Assembly: GCA_008360955.1 (NCBI GenBank)
Contig: LUCM01000819.1
Location: 92,629 to 156,628 of the forward strand
Length of the DNA: 64,000 bases
Direction: 5' to 3'
DNA from: Fasciolopsis buskii
Taxonomy: Eukaryota; Platyhelminthes; Trematoda; Plagiorchiida; Fasciolidae
The position numbers were made by a program, and so were the translations under genes. This document shows positions 11,110-24,456 of this stretch, piece after piece; positions within the stretch are counted from its first letter, which is position 1, and the number at the start of each line of letters is the position of its first letter. The notes under the pieces were generated by a model. It did not search any database, was not told the origin of the DNA, and saw only the letters and a list, made by a program, of their open reading frames with translations.

Positions 11110-13265
11110 GTGATCGCCCTACCTAAGTTTGGTCCGACCACGAATTGTGTCTGGCAAATACCAAATTTGGTGATGAAATGCGACATCGGATCACCTGCGC
11201 AACCTCTTTTGCCCTTGCACTGTTGGAATCAGGCTGATCACATTGCCATCGGTCGTCCGTGGTGTGGATCAACCGAGGGTTTTCGATTATTGTGGTCCAT
11301 GCCCATGGACTCAGATGATACTTTGGTCCGTGCTCGCTTTTGTTTGTGTCTTGTGTATGGTCACACGAATACAGAAACCACGGCTCTTGCGCAGATGATT
11401 CCTCGTTCTATCTTTCTCACTTTTATTTGCTTCCTTTACCAATAAAACAGCAATGTACATCAATTGTCAGACGAGGGTTGGCGTCAACAGACAGTGAAAA
11501 AATTGGCCAGGAGCGGGAGGAGTCGAACATGTGAACTTCAGATTGAAATTGCATAGTGCTAACCGTTTGACCTCCGATTCTAAGCGTCAGTCGCCGACTT
11601 CACTTCCAGACCGAGCCTTCGACGCCATTATCACCACAATGAAATGTCCAGGATCTGAGCGAACAATGGGAACACCTCAAGATAGCTCTGCGCTCAGCGG
11701 CAACCGTCAAGCAGGACTCCATGCTATGAAAACTTCAGAAATGATAGGTATTATCGACTTCAGTTACTCTAGTGAGCGCTCACAGATTTGCCCCACCTGG
11801 ATACCACATACAAACAGAACCGAAAACATCTGATATGTGAGCTGACCAAGAGCCCGAGACATGACCGCGAGCAGGGGTGAATAGGAAAATGTAGGGAAAT
11901 GGAAAAGGATGAGCCTGTGGGCAAAAGCTGCAAGTCTTGCCGGCTGATTAGGAACAATGGTCCATGGAAACCAAGGGTGAACGAGGTAATCAGGGAATCA
12001 GGCGGCTCACTAACTCAACCTCAGAAATGTCGAATAAAGATTTGGGCATGATGTTTTAAGGAATGGTTTACTCGGTCCACTTTGACAGTAATTCTCCTAT
12101 TTAAATCTGAACGTAATCAATGCGTGTAATCTTCTCCCCGTAAAGGTTATCAGGGAGATAATTCTTCCTAAAAGTCGTAAAACAGCTAGACCAGATAGAT
12201 TGCCTTTGTCCTTCTTCAAGGACAGTGGAAAATGTAAACATCGGATTTAAAACTCCTGGAATCGATCCGGTCAAGGTAAGAGAACAGAACCCTCAGGACT
12301 TGTTGGAAGCTGGCGATTACACCAATTTACAAGGGTTATTACTTATGATGTGGGAATTACAGAAGAACTAGTTTGACAAGGACTGCATCGAAATTGCTAG
12401 CATTCAATAATCACCGATTACTTAATACTCACGAAAGATGTATGCGTGAGAATCAAGGCGGCTTCCAAAACGGTAGAGGTTGTATTGACCAAGTATTCAC
12501 GTTGTGACAAACCTTGCAAGGCGGGGGCATATTTCGTAGACCCACGGTTTCCGTTTTCCGAAATCGTACAGCTGCGTTCGATTCAGTCGATTGTGGAATC
12601 ATGTGCAGCTGCTTTTCAATGAAGGTTGTTCCTGAGGAACTCCTTTCATCTATTCATATTTGTATTGGAACAATCGAGGTCGAGTTCGTACCTACGGGCT
12701 TACCACGGAAAGTGGTATTCATCAGGCCTGTCCACTTCAATTTTTTCATTTTGTTTTTGCGATGTTCGTGTGAATTGTCTTATCCTCGTGTAAAAATAAC
12801 GGCGATGATGTTTGGTCAGACAGGAAGTTGTCTGACCTCGAATATACGGACGGTGCTGCACTGATGAGAACAGTCCCAAGCAATTTGCAGGTTTTCCTTT
12901 ATCGTCTTAACATTAGTGTAGGTATGTTTGGAATGCCTCTTGGACCTTTGATGTGTAAAATTTTGTTGCACGAGTGAACTATTTTGAAACCGGACCTTGT
13001 TCTGGAAGGTCAAAAATCGGATGGTTGTGTCTCACCTGGTGGTTGTATATTGGATGGACTGAGTTCACGTATTCGAAAAGGTGAGACTAGCATTCACCAA
13101 TATGAGGTATCTGTGGCTTCGACGTGACATACGGTTATCGAGCAGAGGTCAAGTTTACACAACAGCAATGAGGATTTTTGCAAGTCTGCCGAAATACTGC
13201 ATCGCTATACGCTGTTCTCTGAGGCGGGCAATGGTTCAGAGATGGCTGGAGGTGGCCAGTTGATA
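11110..13265 (+). mobile_element. RTE-type LINE remnant A (endonuclease end, reverse transcriptase)
   Basis: Pieces of a non-LTR retrotransposon polyprotein appear in order on the plus strand, in shifting frames. Near 11236-11345 is the endonuclease C-terminus, ADHIAI then DSDDTLVRARF, with the catalytic SDH turned into SDD. Near 12466-12620 is the reverse transcriptase start (NGRGCIDQVFTL, then AAFDSVD, the first aspartate motif). At about 12835-12855 the YADD motif is degraded to YTDGAALM. Near 13081-13150 is the downstream RLAFTNMRYLWLRRDIRL motif typical of this LINE lineage. Stops and frameshifts throughout make it a dead copy. About 1 kb between the endonuclease and reverse transcriptase parts is unrecognisable and contains a tRNA-like segment. 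Confidence 0.75.
11515..11573 (-). repeat. tRNA-promoter-like segment (SINE or tRNA relic)
   Basis: On the minus strand an A-box-like GGTTAGCACTATGC (11564-11551) is followed by a B-box-like TGTTCGACTCC (11529-11519). The spacing is right for a polymerase III internal promoter. No cloverleaf is intact. It lies inside LINE remnant A. Confidence 0.4.
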
Positions 13266-13970
13266 GAAAAACAGTGTGAAAACTTTAACCAGTGGGATGG
13301 TCCGGGTGGATGCGGTTAGAATACAATATTGGGGACTACGGAATTCACTAAAGCAATGAGTGGAGGCAACAGACGATATGCCTTAACGTCACTGTCATTG
13401 GCGCCCACGTACTGGAAATCTTTTCTCATCTAAATAATTACTCAATGTATTGTCCCATGGTCAGTAGTTTATTAGTACTTCATAACTTTTCCATATTTGA
13501 GTAGATTTATTGAGAGCTAGGAAACAAAACCAGTTCGTCTTGGCACAAGGTTATTGGATTTAAAAAAATCAACTGAACTAATTGGTCACTCACCGAAGCC
13601 CCAAAAGCTTTTGTTTTGCAAGTCGAGAAATGTACAAGCAAATAATTGGTTAAGCGCAAGGACATGCATAACCACAGGATGGATCGAATTTAAATATTTA
13701 ACGTTTTTGCTTCTCAAAGTTTTACAAACATTCTGAAGAATGATAGGGCTAAGGACAGGGGAACCCATACACAGGAGAGAATCAATGGGCAGGACAAAGG
13801 TCACCGAAATCACGCGCATTGAGCAGGTAACGTGGCTCGTCTCCCTACCTCCAGACTCTATACCCTTCAACACCGAAGGACAAGAGAGTGGGTACAAATT
13901 CAGGCTGTCAGCATAAATGAGACTTCTGATGGCGAATGGGAACCCCCTTCTGTGAACCACAGGAAGCGGC
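13266..13970. other. no gene recognised
   Basis: This stretch between LINE remnant A and a tRNA-like segment holds overlapping short frames on both strands, none recognisable. The part from about 13740 could be the body of the repeat whose tRNA-like head lies at 13971-14043, because it lies on the downstream side of that minus-strand promoter. Confidence 0.35.
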
Positions 13971-14043
13971 CGGAATTTCCAGAGCTTATCCCTCAGAAAG
14001 CGCTTCTGGTATCAACTAGGTGTCAGGCGACTGAGCTACTCCT
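13971..14043 (-). repeat. tRNA-promoter-like segment (SINE or tRNA relic)
   Basis: The minus strand reads GTAGCTCAGTCGCCTGACACC (A box TAGCTCAGTCG at 14038-14028), very like the 5' half of a tRNA. A degraded B box ending GGAAATTCC follows about 50 bases later. The D-arm signal is strong; the T-arm is decayed. Confidence 0.45.
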
Positions 14044-16269
14044 TATTTTCGTCATATTTCGTGGCAGATTTCTCGGAATGTGCTCGAAAATCACCACAGG
14101 CAGTCAGTTCTCCGAAATTACAAACCCAAAAAGTGGAAAGCAGTTTTTTATGTTTATTTGTGAACTAGATTGGGTTGACACCTACTAAAACATTGTAGGG
14201 CACCTAGTATACGTGCTTCATTTTCTACCACAACAAATGTGCCATCCACCTAATGACCGTTAAAGTATATGTGCTCTATGCCATAATGCAGTGTCTTTGC
14301 TTCTAAATATCACCCTTATATACCAGCCAAGACCGGTCCACTGGGGTTTTCATTGTCACACCATCGATTTGTTAGTAAGTGCTACCATCAAAATGGAACT
14401 GTGCATTCTTCGTGTATGGAAGCAATAGGTTTTTGAATTGATGCGCGGGAAAACTTGTTATCTGCTTTGGGGGGAAATGATGTCAGTTAATTTTTCAAGT
14501 GGTAAATTGATAGATAAAGAGCAGACATCGAATGATACCACGTGCCTGTTAGAAACATTCAAGTTTTGGATTCTGACCACAGATTCGCATGAATCACTGA
14601 GGCTGTGTGGCAAACTTTCGCCTGATGAGCTCAACAGGTTTAACTAACCATTTCGCTAGTTTGTGTACCCGTGCTCCAACCATGGAAATAATTGGTCTTA
14701 GAGTACTCTATCTTTACTTATATTTGATAAATCATACGTACAGGGTAGCGGTGAGCCACGAGGTATAAACTGAGCAGGCGCACTAGTATGAATGAAGTCA
14801 GTCATATTTATTTGACACACTTCCCGTGTAACTGGCAGTTACACGTTCATGATCGGGTCACGGCCCCTACTGTCAGGAATAAAGCGGGTATTGTCCGATA
14901 GTCTCTGTCGCATTTTCGATAGACAATCCTGCCCTTGTCAGGCCCCAGAAAATGACTTGTTCGTTTCCGTGCAGCTGTTCGAGTGCCCCTCTATAGTCCT
15001 CCGATAAGATGCTGGAAATTCCAGATTCTGCGACCCGAATTTGGTTTACCAGATCGGCAGTTTAGCTGTAAACCAAATGAAATCGTCGGGCGACCTAGGG
15101 GTCTACATAGAAAGTTGTGCTTCGATGTCTCTACGATCCAATTTGGTGTAGGGCAAATAAAAATCGAGACCAACAGATAGGGCCTCAGTTTGGAGTGAGC
15201 TGAGCGTTGCGTTCGACAGTTTAATCACATACCTTTCCGGACTTTCAGGGTATTTGTCACTCACACAAACCGCTTTTAATGACTTCTGAATTTGTGTCGC
15301 GGTATGCAGGGAAGTATTCTCTTAGAGATCGCCAATGAAGTTAAGTAATCTGATTCAACAAACAAGGCTTAGACTACCTAGAATCGAGTCGATTTGATCA
15401 GCCGCAACTCGATTGATCTGTCGAACGCAATTCTCAACTCCCCAATCCGAGTGATTTTGATAACCTTTGTCCTCTCCATTGTTTTTCTCTCATGTGTGCT
15501 TTTCCATACCCTTAGCCCCGTTATTCTTTAGAATCACCACTTATGCGAATGTTTGTACACAGTTGAGAAGCAAACGCGAAATATTTGAGTTCAGTCTATC
15601 CTGTGGTCATGCACGTTCTTGCACTTAGGGGATTTCTAAAGGGAATGGATGTATGAAAAACAGTTGTATTTGCTCGATGCCACAATGATAAAATTCCTAT
15701 CACAATTGTTACGGTGGCAACAGGCCGTCGGATTTGAGTAGTCACTGTGACCACAGCTCACATGAGGGCCTTCGAGTTGTTTATTCTTTCGCTCCAGTTT
15801 ATTTGTTCGTTCCCATTAACCTACATGAACGCATTCAACAGTACATCTCGGCTTCGTTGAAGTTCGCTCGTTTGAGCGCCGTTATTTTCAGTAAGGTCTG
15901 CCCATGAAAGTGATCGGCCAATTAGCTCACGATATTTGTTCATAATTGCGCTGTTCTAAATACCTTAGTAAACTTATCTTCATTTATTTGTTTAACCTGG
16001 GGCTTCTTATACGTCAACCGGTTCCCTAAAAGAGTGTGAATTTCCACATTTAGAGTTGGTTCGGGTGAACTCTATGCGTAACGACATTTCTATTTGGGCG
16101 ACGGAAACAACAGCATCGGGTTCAGGTCTCAAATAGCACTCGAACGAAACATTTGCGATTTTAGACGGGATTTAGATGTGAATTGATTCATCTCATTATA
16201 TGATCATTCAATGGAAAATTCGATACAAAGAAAATGTGCAAGCCTCATTTATATAAATAACTAATGACG
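14044..16269. other. no gene recognised
   Basis: I see only short frames. The complementary pair at 14983-15180 consists of reverse images of each other with no family resemblance. Confidence 0.45.
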
Positions 16270-16342
16270 AATGTCGGGAATCGAACCAAGGGCGATCGAC
16301 TGCGAATAAGAAAAATATCCGTGCATCACACCGGCCTCGTTA
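16270..16342 (-). repeat. tRNA-promoter-like segment (SINE or tRNA relic)
   Basis: The minus strand carries an exact B-box consensus, GGTTCGATTCC (16287-16277). About 45 bases upstream is an A-box-like GGTGTGATGCACGG. The layout is that of a tRNA or tRNA-derived SINE head, but I cannot fold a full acceptor stem. Confidence 0.45.
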
Positions 16343-19300
16343 AACAGTAAGAGGGGACTCAAATGAATACTTATTCACTCCTGAAAAGCAGATTCTTGCC
16401 AGTCTCTTAGCAATACGATTGAATTCTAAGATGTTAAATGCTACTCATATGGATTTTTGGCAAACGATAAAAGGACCCCTACAGGAACGTTGTGACGTAA
16501 AAACTTCCGTGATTACGAGAATCACCTAATTTTTTCTTCATTAGTTTCTGAAAACAAACGTGTTCAATAAACAAATTATACATGAAAGTAGCATGCTGTC
16601 AGTTTTAATTTTTCCCGATTGGTGAATAAATGGCCCGGTTATAGCCTTTCGGTCAGCAAATCAATAAACAATATTCCAGCATGACCAGTAACTGAAACAG
16701 TATGTCATCTCACACTTTGATATACAGCCTTCGTTAGGTCGTGATCGAAAGCCTCAGAATAGCATGGATAGATAAGGTTGAGCGTTATGCTAGCAGGTCA
16801 TGACAGCTGGAAACGGTACCCCTCCCAAAAATATAAGAACAACCTTTCCGTATCTCCCGATACAATGACACTACATTCTGCGTCTTTATCTGTTCAGTCA
16901 GTCAGGTTACTGAAACCGATCATAATTAAATACCCCTGGCTACATAACCAGTATAAGAATGTTCCGATAGAAGAATGAATAACAAACAGATTCCCATAAT
17001 CGTACAATCTACCGTTTCTTAAATTAAATCGAATATGGTGATGTTAGTAACGGGTTATCAGTCCACACTAAGATATGAGCGATAAATCATTTGTGCAAGT
17101 GAAGTACCCACAAAGGAGCTCAAAACCAGTCGTCATTCCAGGACACGTAACTGAGGATAAAATCGATGGCCAATTAAATCACTTGTGAAAATCAGCGTTG
17201 ATTTAGATTTCTTCCCTCAGACACTCTAGCGGTGAACATTAAGAGAATATTTGTGCATACAATGAGGGTGAAGGTTTCCAAAATCCAATAATGATATTGT
17301 TGCTATTAGTAAAATTATCATATTATTTTCAATAATTGTTCAATTTTGGTAATGAATATACTCTCTGCTCCACAGAATAAGTTAGAAAAAGGCTACACTT
17401 ACTTGTAGAACCTCTGGTGCTTGACGTAATCCGGTATGTGAGGAGCAACTTACTGCCAGAATAAACGGGCTAGGTAGCTCTGGCTAAATGCAGGCACTGA
17501 TGAATAGCCGGCACACACTGCGTGACTTTCATACTGTTCATACTCTAATTGGGACCGAAGACCGCAGTAAAATCTACCAACCAACGTTTTCCGTTTGACA
17601 AACAAAAATCAGACACGCCACGAGGCAACCAATGATATTAAAGAACTGTGTATCGAAGTGGCGATTGTTTTTGCTATCACGTGTTCCGAATCGACTGCCT
17701 CCGTTTCAGACGTCGCGAAGACAGCCGACATCAAGGTCGATCGACCATGCATATGCATTTGCTTAGTAGAGCCACGCGCAACTGACTTTGCTCTGTGCGC
17801 AATCAAGCTACAGTGACAATACAAACCGGCTAATGATGATTATTTCTTTGTGCTCAAAGAGAATCCAGACGTAAAATCGAGAAATGCTATACCACAAGTA
17901 AAGAGCGACTGTTAAAAATCACGTTAAAGCGAAATATTTATAAAGTAAAACTGAGGAATTGGTTTAATTTAACTGGTCTAGGTCATACATGGAGCTACAG
18001 GTTGGCAGCTAATATCAATGATGGCAGACGATGTTTCTTAATTCCTTTAACGTTTCAATAGATACGCACAAGCTTTTCTCAGTTTTGCGCCATTTAGGCG
18101 TCAGCAGGAACTGAAATGCCTAAAAGTCTTGTTCCGTCATCATTGAAATCATTTGTGAGGTTATTGGGTCACATGCGAGCTCGACCAGTTGCTGAACCTA
18201 TTTTTGAAATTGCACGTGCTAGTTTCCAGTTTCACTTATTAATTTCACAATACAACATGGTTTCCCTGAACAGTCTTGAAATGGCTTGGACCGCTGTGAA
18301 AGGCGAGCGATAAGAGGTGAATTTATTTGCAGCGTATTCTCCCAATGATCGAAAATATGATTCAGCTTGACCGTGAATCATGGGTCCGAAACTGTTTCCC
18401 TTCGGTCGTGTATGAGGACGAAAGAATTGCAAAGGTGTTACCTGTTAATCTGCTCCGGTTGTGATTCCATTGATTTTATCGGTGAGAAACTCAAGTCAAG
18501 TTAAGGCAAGTCAAGTCAGTTACTTACTTCAGGAACTCCGTTGAATAAAAGTTCAACGATTGCTGATGTGACTCTATTATGCAGCTGCTTGTTCCGTCAG
18601 GAATCCCCTAAGAAATCTGTTCGCAATGGCGGGTTATTTTTGGCAGTTTGCTGGATCCTAAGCAATTAATATTTGGGATATTTATTCAGTAATTCAGACA
18701 AATCACCCGATTGCATCGAATTCACTCAAATTCTAGATCCGATTTGGTTAAACCAGGTGAAATTTACGGATGTCTTCTTGAATTCTCGACAACCGACGAC
18801 CAATTAGTAACAAATATTGACACAATATTTTATCATGTCAGTCCCATTCTGTCCACATACAATCCATACAGATGAGGGGATAATTTTTCAGAAAATCATT
18901 CAGCGAAACTAACCTCCACTTGATTATGTCTTAAGAAATCATATTCTGTAATGATTGCGTGTGGACCACCGTGCCTTAAGGTGGAGTTGAATACCCATCA
19001 AACTCACATTAGTACAGCTATGGAACAAAGATTTTACATCATCAATTTAAAAGTTTGTACAATTATGAAACCTCTCAAATTAATAACCGTCGATTTTCCA
19101 CAGCGGCCGGAATAATCCCAATTAAATGCGGATGTCATCAAAATGTACTGCAATGCAACTAGACGAGATCACTTTGGCGCAGCGAAAGTAGAGAGAATGA
19201 TAAAATAAAGTAGTCGAACTGAAAAAAGCGCGCCAGTGAATAACCGAATTTCTTCAAGTTTGTTCTAAGTTCGTATTAGGAGATTAAGAAATCGTTAGCG

Positions 19301-20332
19301 ATAATGAGATGCCGACAGCTTAAATATTTTTTTTCGGAGGAAACCTTTAGTCACATTTCGTCACTTAATTTTGGATTCGCAATCTTCCTCCAGCTTGAGT
19401 ACGGTTTAGAAGCGGCCTCAAAAACTGCACGACGAAACCGCTGAGAGACATGAGGACTACTCACTATAATGGTAATAATAATAACGACGGTGTCTAAAGG
19501 CGAGGATGACTTTTGTTCCCATGTTTTAACATAACTTCATAGTTTCGTAGCGAGATCTCGTCCGCGACATCCCACCAGTGCAAATGCAACTTATTAAATA
19601 TACAAAGTAGTTGACAACTTCCTGAATTGTTTCTAAAAAGTGAGTCCAGAACAATCTGACCTCCAGCATTGAAGAAGCACTTTTCAAGGTGCATGCCACA
19701 CGTCGCGGCTTCGACGGGCAGTGGTTACAAGCCTCCTGGAGGACTTGAGAGTTGTCTTCCGCGAATTCGTTTTCGTCAGCTAAATCTAAGTTAAGAACTC
19801 TCAGGCCCGGTAAAACAAATAAATCTACGCAAAAGACGGTAATGGAAGATGCATTACGGGTTTATCTAAATTTCATGCGTTTATACATAAAGTAGGATGA
19901 ATCCCGATTGGTGGAATATATTCCGGATATTTACGTTCTAGGCAAGTTTGAGATTCACCGTCGCTTGTCACCAACGTACTTACCGGCCGCATGCCCACGT
20001 GAAGCTGTTCTGGGATGTATCACGTGACTTGGACGTAAATTCACCACGACCTTCCTGCCTCATGAATTCCTCATCAACTTGGCTGGCTTTGTTACCTGAT
20101 TTTCGAAATGTGACTGCAACCGATGGCACTGTAGTAGAAGACTTTGCAACATCAGATCACCAGGACACTCATTCTCCGTCTGATTATTTCTAAGTCAAAA
20201 TTCGACAATCTTGGCTCTGTGAAGTGGATCCATTTGTGCCGTCTTCCATCCTCAGTGTGATTGTTCAGATCACGCATTTCGATCACTGACTAACCCGGTT
20301 AACTCGTTTTGATTTCAGGATCAGGGCGGAGT
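16343..20332. other. intergenic, nothing recognised
   Basis: This AT-rich sequence has only short frames (none above about 80 codons) and no family match. A few minor duplications of AAGTCAAG lie near 18490-18520. Confidence 0.45.
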
Positions 20333-21569
20333 TCAGACGACGAATGTAAGTAACATCACATGAATGCAGACATCCCAATGACCATTGTAGTCATCAGGAC
20401 TTGAATAGCACGGCACGACCTGCTTTGTGTATGCATACTTCGCGATAGGATATTGTAGGCGAAAGTTGTTGATGAAAGTCCCCAGGTCCTGTACCGTTTT
20501 AGAACTGACGGATATCAGGGCTTTCTTTACCGTTTGTAGCACGTTCTCTAATGGCCGTCTGAACATGGGTGGCGGGAAACTCCAGGCCGACGTGCGCATC
20601 TGAGGCGACCGAGCCAATATCTCAATTCGGTTGCACAAAACTCCGACCTGTGTTCAAGGACGAGTATTTTCGGAATCCAATCGCAGCTCAAATAATTTCT
20701 TAACATTTGAATAGCAAGTGTCGTAGCTGGTGTATTTGTCAGGAACACCTCAAACCACTTGATGCAAAAGTCCATTGATGATGCCTTGTGATATTGGTTT
20801 GAGAATTGACCACAGAGGTCTGCATGGACAGGCTTTTACGGAACGCAGCTTTCCTGTTATAGATTTTAATTGTTTAGTTGAGAATGGGTTATGTGCAGCC
20901 ACGCCCTGGCCATTGTGTGGATGTCTTCTTCTAGTTCTGATCACTACCACAACTGTCGAGCCACAAATTTTATCTTCCCGCCAAGATGATCCTTGCACCA
21001 TTTGTATAGGAAGTGTTTTAAAAGGAAATGTGGGATAATCGACCAGCCATCATGATACCCTACTACCCCTGGCATGCGATCAGCTGGACGATGTTTCCGC
21101 ATCACCTCTGGTTGTCATCTCTTCCTGATGGCAAACACGATTGGAGAGTAGCACCGTTTTGTAAACTTGCGTTAGTTGTTTCACGACGCAGATGAGGCTG
21201 GTGTAATGAGGCTTCACTGCTCCGCCCGAGCGAATCGCGAGTACGGTGACAGGAAGTCAGTTTTTGAATTGCTATGTCGGAACGATGCACAATGACGCAG
21301 TTTTATCCTGCCAGTGTAATGCCCCAAATCTGAATCGTAGTAATCGTAGATTCGGACATGGATCTATTTTGATTGAACGAGAATTGAAGAGTGTGGTGAT
21401 CAGTGACAATCGTGAGTTCTGATATCGGGAAATATTTTCTCTCTGCTGTTTTCAGCAGATTGAAGATGTAAATGACTGGACATTCTAGCTGTTTTAAAAC
21501 TGGTCCAATTCTCACATCGAATGGATGAGTGACCAAGATAGTTGGTTCGTTTGGTGCCAGTGTTTCCAA
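20333..21569 (-). mobile_element. Ty3/gypsy-type LTR retrotransposon pol remnant (RNase H, integrase)
   Basis: Reading down the minus strand, RNase H comes first (about 21569-21303), with CPVIYIFNLLKTAERKY and TIVTDHHTLQFSFNQNRSM. A degraded stretch follows where the integrase zinc-binding region should be. The integrase core lies at about 20775-20548, with MDFCIKWFEVFLTNTPATT and PKILVLEHRSEFCATELR. It continues in another frame (about 20560-20430) with ENVLQTVKKALISV. The usual SDNGPQF motif has become LEHRSEF, so the second catalytic Asp is lost. Frameshifts separate the domains. No LTRs or primer-binding site were found, and reverse transcriptase is not recognisable upstream. It is a dead 5'-truncated or heavily decayed copy. 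Confidence 0.75.
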
Positions 21570-22640
21570 GTGCTCAAAATCTGGCTGATAATCAGTCGTG
21601 TTGAATTTGAAACCAACAAATTCCAGGTCTTGGACACCGAAATTAAACTTCGTGGTTTTGGTAGAGACGTCCGCTGGATTGGAAGATTGAATACGGTTTT
21701 CAATAGTGAATCGCGTGTTGTTCTAGTGGCTTTAGAAAATATGACATCTCTTTGATGGACCAGTATCACATCTAAGCCTTAAATCATTTCCTCGCTCGCT
21801 CATATTTTGGTCTATATCGGTTGATAATAGGTGATACGGAAACAGTTGAACAAAAATAGATACTATGAAGTCGAAATTGTAGTCAAATGGCTGGATTACG
21901 GCAATGCAACTGGGTTTATGCATTTGCCAAATCGATTTTGGAGAAATATCGACTGTTGGTTAAAAATTTTATGAAATTCTCGGCTGTTGAACTAATAAAG
22001 AGAATCTTCCAGCTGCTTTTTCATTCCACCAAAAATCATTTGCCTGACGAATGTTTTATGTTGCCTCCTAATAGATAGTTCTGCCGTCCTGAAGACCTTC
22101 TTAGTAAATCTCACTTGCTGTCCCTTTTACCTATCGCCTTCAGGACATTTTCCTGCTCGTCAAACGGTATTAATATCTTTTTTAGAGGACACCGGACACA
22201 ACGACTTCTGATAACCGGTCTACCATCATACCGCCTTTGTTGTCGCAACCCATTTTGATATAGGAACTAGCTAGATTGGATTAACAGCTTCAGAGTTAGC
22301 ACGTGAATGACGCCTTCTTTCGTAAACACGTTACATTGCAACTAGGATCCACAGTGCTGACTCATCGACTGAGTTAAAAGCTAACGCGATATAAAGGAGA
22401 GAAAGATACATGTTTGACCATTGATCGGCATGGCTGCGTCCAAGCCGTAAGTGAATGGCTGATATTGGTCTGTCACTGCACAAAGGCTTAATTCAGCTAT
22501 TTGTCTACACATGAAGCTCCTCAATGAGACAAAGGCAGCGGAGAAATGGACACAGGAGTTCGAAGCGACAGAATTCAATCGATTCCTAGATGAACAGAAT
22601 ACATTGAGCGGTATGCTTTTTAAAACGGTATGGACTTGTC
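21570..22640. other. unassigned sequence upstream of the gypsy remnant, up to the gap
   Basis: By position this should be reverse transcriptase if the gypsy element were complete, but I cannot read reverse-transcriptase motifs in any frame. A short plus-strand frame from 22511 (KLLNETKAAEKWTQEFEATE) runs into the gap and is unassigned. Confidence 0.3.
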
Positions 22641-23302
22641 NNNNNNNNNNNNNNNNNNNNNNNNNNNNNNNNNNNNNNNNNNNNNNNNNNNNNNNNNNNN
22701 NNNNNNNNNNNNNNNNNNNNNNNNNNNNNNNNNNNNNNNNNNNNNNNNNNNNNNNNNNNNNNNNNNNNNNNNNNNNNNNNNNNNNNNNNNNNNNNNNNNN
22801 NNNNNNNNNNNNNNNNNNNNNNNNNNNNNNNNNNNNNNNNNNNNNNNNNNNNNNNNNNNNNNNNNNNNNNNNNNNNNNNNNNNNNNNNNNNNNNNNNNNN
22901 NNNNNNNNNNNNNNNNNNNNNNNNNNNNNNNNNNNNNNNNNNNNNNNNNNNNNNNNNNNNNNNNNNNNNNNNNNNNNNNNNNNNNNNNNNNNNNNNNNNN
23001 NNNNNNNNNNNNNNNNNNNNNNNNNNNNNNNNNNNNNNNNNNNNNNNNNNNNNNNNNNNNNNNNNNNNNNNNNNNNNNNNNNNNNNNNNNNNNNNNNNNN
23101 NNNNNNNNNNNNNNNNNNNNNNNNNNNNNNNNNNNNNNNNNNNNNNNNNNNNNNNNNNNNNNNNNNNNNNNNNNNNNNNNNNNNNNNNNNNNNNNNNNNN
23201 NNNNNNNNNNNNNNNNNNNNNNNNNNNNNNNNNNNNNNNNNNNNNNNNNNNNNNNNNNNNNNNNNNNNNNNNNNNNNNNNNNNNNNNNNNNNNNNNNNNN
23301 NN
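22641..23302. other. assembly gap (662 N)
   Basis: A run of N. Open frames that appear to cross it have no support. Confidence 0.99.
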
Positions 23303-24370
23303 CATATATATTTGAACGAATACAAATGCCTTTGATGGTAGACGGCTCTCTCGTGATGGTAGACAATCCTGCGGACACCGGATTAGCTAGTAAACCTGCC
23401 CCATTCTAGCCTTATATAGTTTGCCACTTTAAGCCTCAGTATCGTAGTTTTGCGCTTTCTGTTTACACTGCAATTCATGACAGTACGTTGCAATCTCTGT
23501 CTTTTTAATAGCCCCTATCCCTCAGCATCCTAGCAAACATTACCACATTGAACTGTAGAAATGATTCTGTACATCAGCTCATCGAATCTTCTTCTCCGTT
23601 TCATCTTTATTTAACCGGAAATCAAGTCTCCAACCTGTAAAATTTCATGCACATTCAATTCCCTAACTAAAGCTGTCATTCTTCCTTCAGCAAAGAACAA
23701 CATCTTTGTATTTGTCTATCAGTCAGTAGTAAAGTCTAGAATAGAAAGCTTTGATTTTCTGACAAGAAATTTCAACCCATTTGGCTGAAACCTTGTCTTT
23801 CTCTGTTTACTCTTCTGTTTGTATTGTCTGCCGATCTGTCGGCAGTGGTGGTTTGCACAGATTTGATTTATTACCTATCCCGAATGCATTTTCCATCGTA
23901 CTGGTGACCGTTTCCATCCCATTCGCAACCCTTTCTTTCTTTTTTCTCTTCAGATGTCTCCGCTACCACTTCGGGTCGTTCATCCAACCACTGCATCTTA
24001 TTCTGTTCCAACAGCACCACTTGCCTCATTTTTACAACAACCTGGAGACAACTTTTGTGGTTCCAATTGAGCTAAATGAGACAACCTCCATAACAGTCTA
24101 TCGCTTTAACCTTGCGACTACTTTAGCTTAACGTCGAAATTTCCCCTTCCAATTTGTTGCTTCGTTGAGATTGTTCTTCAAGATAAGACTATCCTTGACC
24201 CACACATTTCTTCGGTCGGTCAAGGCTAACCTCCGACGAATCACCACGTGATTCTCAAATTGACTCATTATCCATTCACGCTCCTAACGATTCGAATGAG
24301 ATTCTAGTGTGAAAATGACAAATGAAGCGCACTATTTCAGGGATGATTGGGCAGGTGATTACTAGGTACG

Positions 24371-24456
24371 CATACCTGAAAAGCGGCAATAACTGCGAAA
24401 CCGGTCGTGTGCTTCCGGGGGAATTTTCTTCAGCAATCCGTATGCCAAACTTACTG
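24371..24456 (-). repeat. dispersed fold-back repeat, partial copy
   Basis: This segment, from CATACCTGAAAAGCGGCAAT to the CCGTATGCCAAACTTACTG end, aligns with the reverse complement of 33162-33250, covering the loop and one arm of the fold-back repeat there. The shared blocks include GCAATAACTGCGAA and the GTGTGCTTCC region. The other arm is not recognisable. Confidence 0.65.

Noticed and set aside
14615..14650. Hammerhead ribozyme core (CTGATGA), as found in some flatworm repeats
   Set aside because: I checked the CTGATGA occurrences noticed on both strands (for example near 12862, 14620, 42594, 43687 and the reverse strand near 3075 and 63382). None has the paired stem II followed by GAAA in the right place.
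22381..23409. Long open frames spanning 22641-23302
   Set aside because: They consist almost entirely of N-derived unknown residues across the assembly gap. The same applies to frames over 48878-49408.
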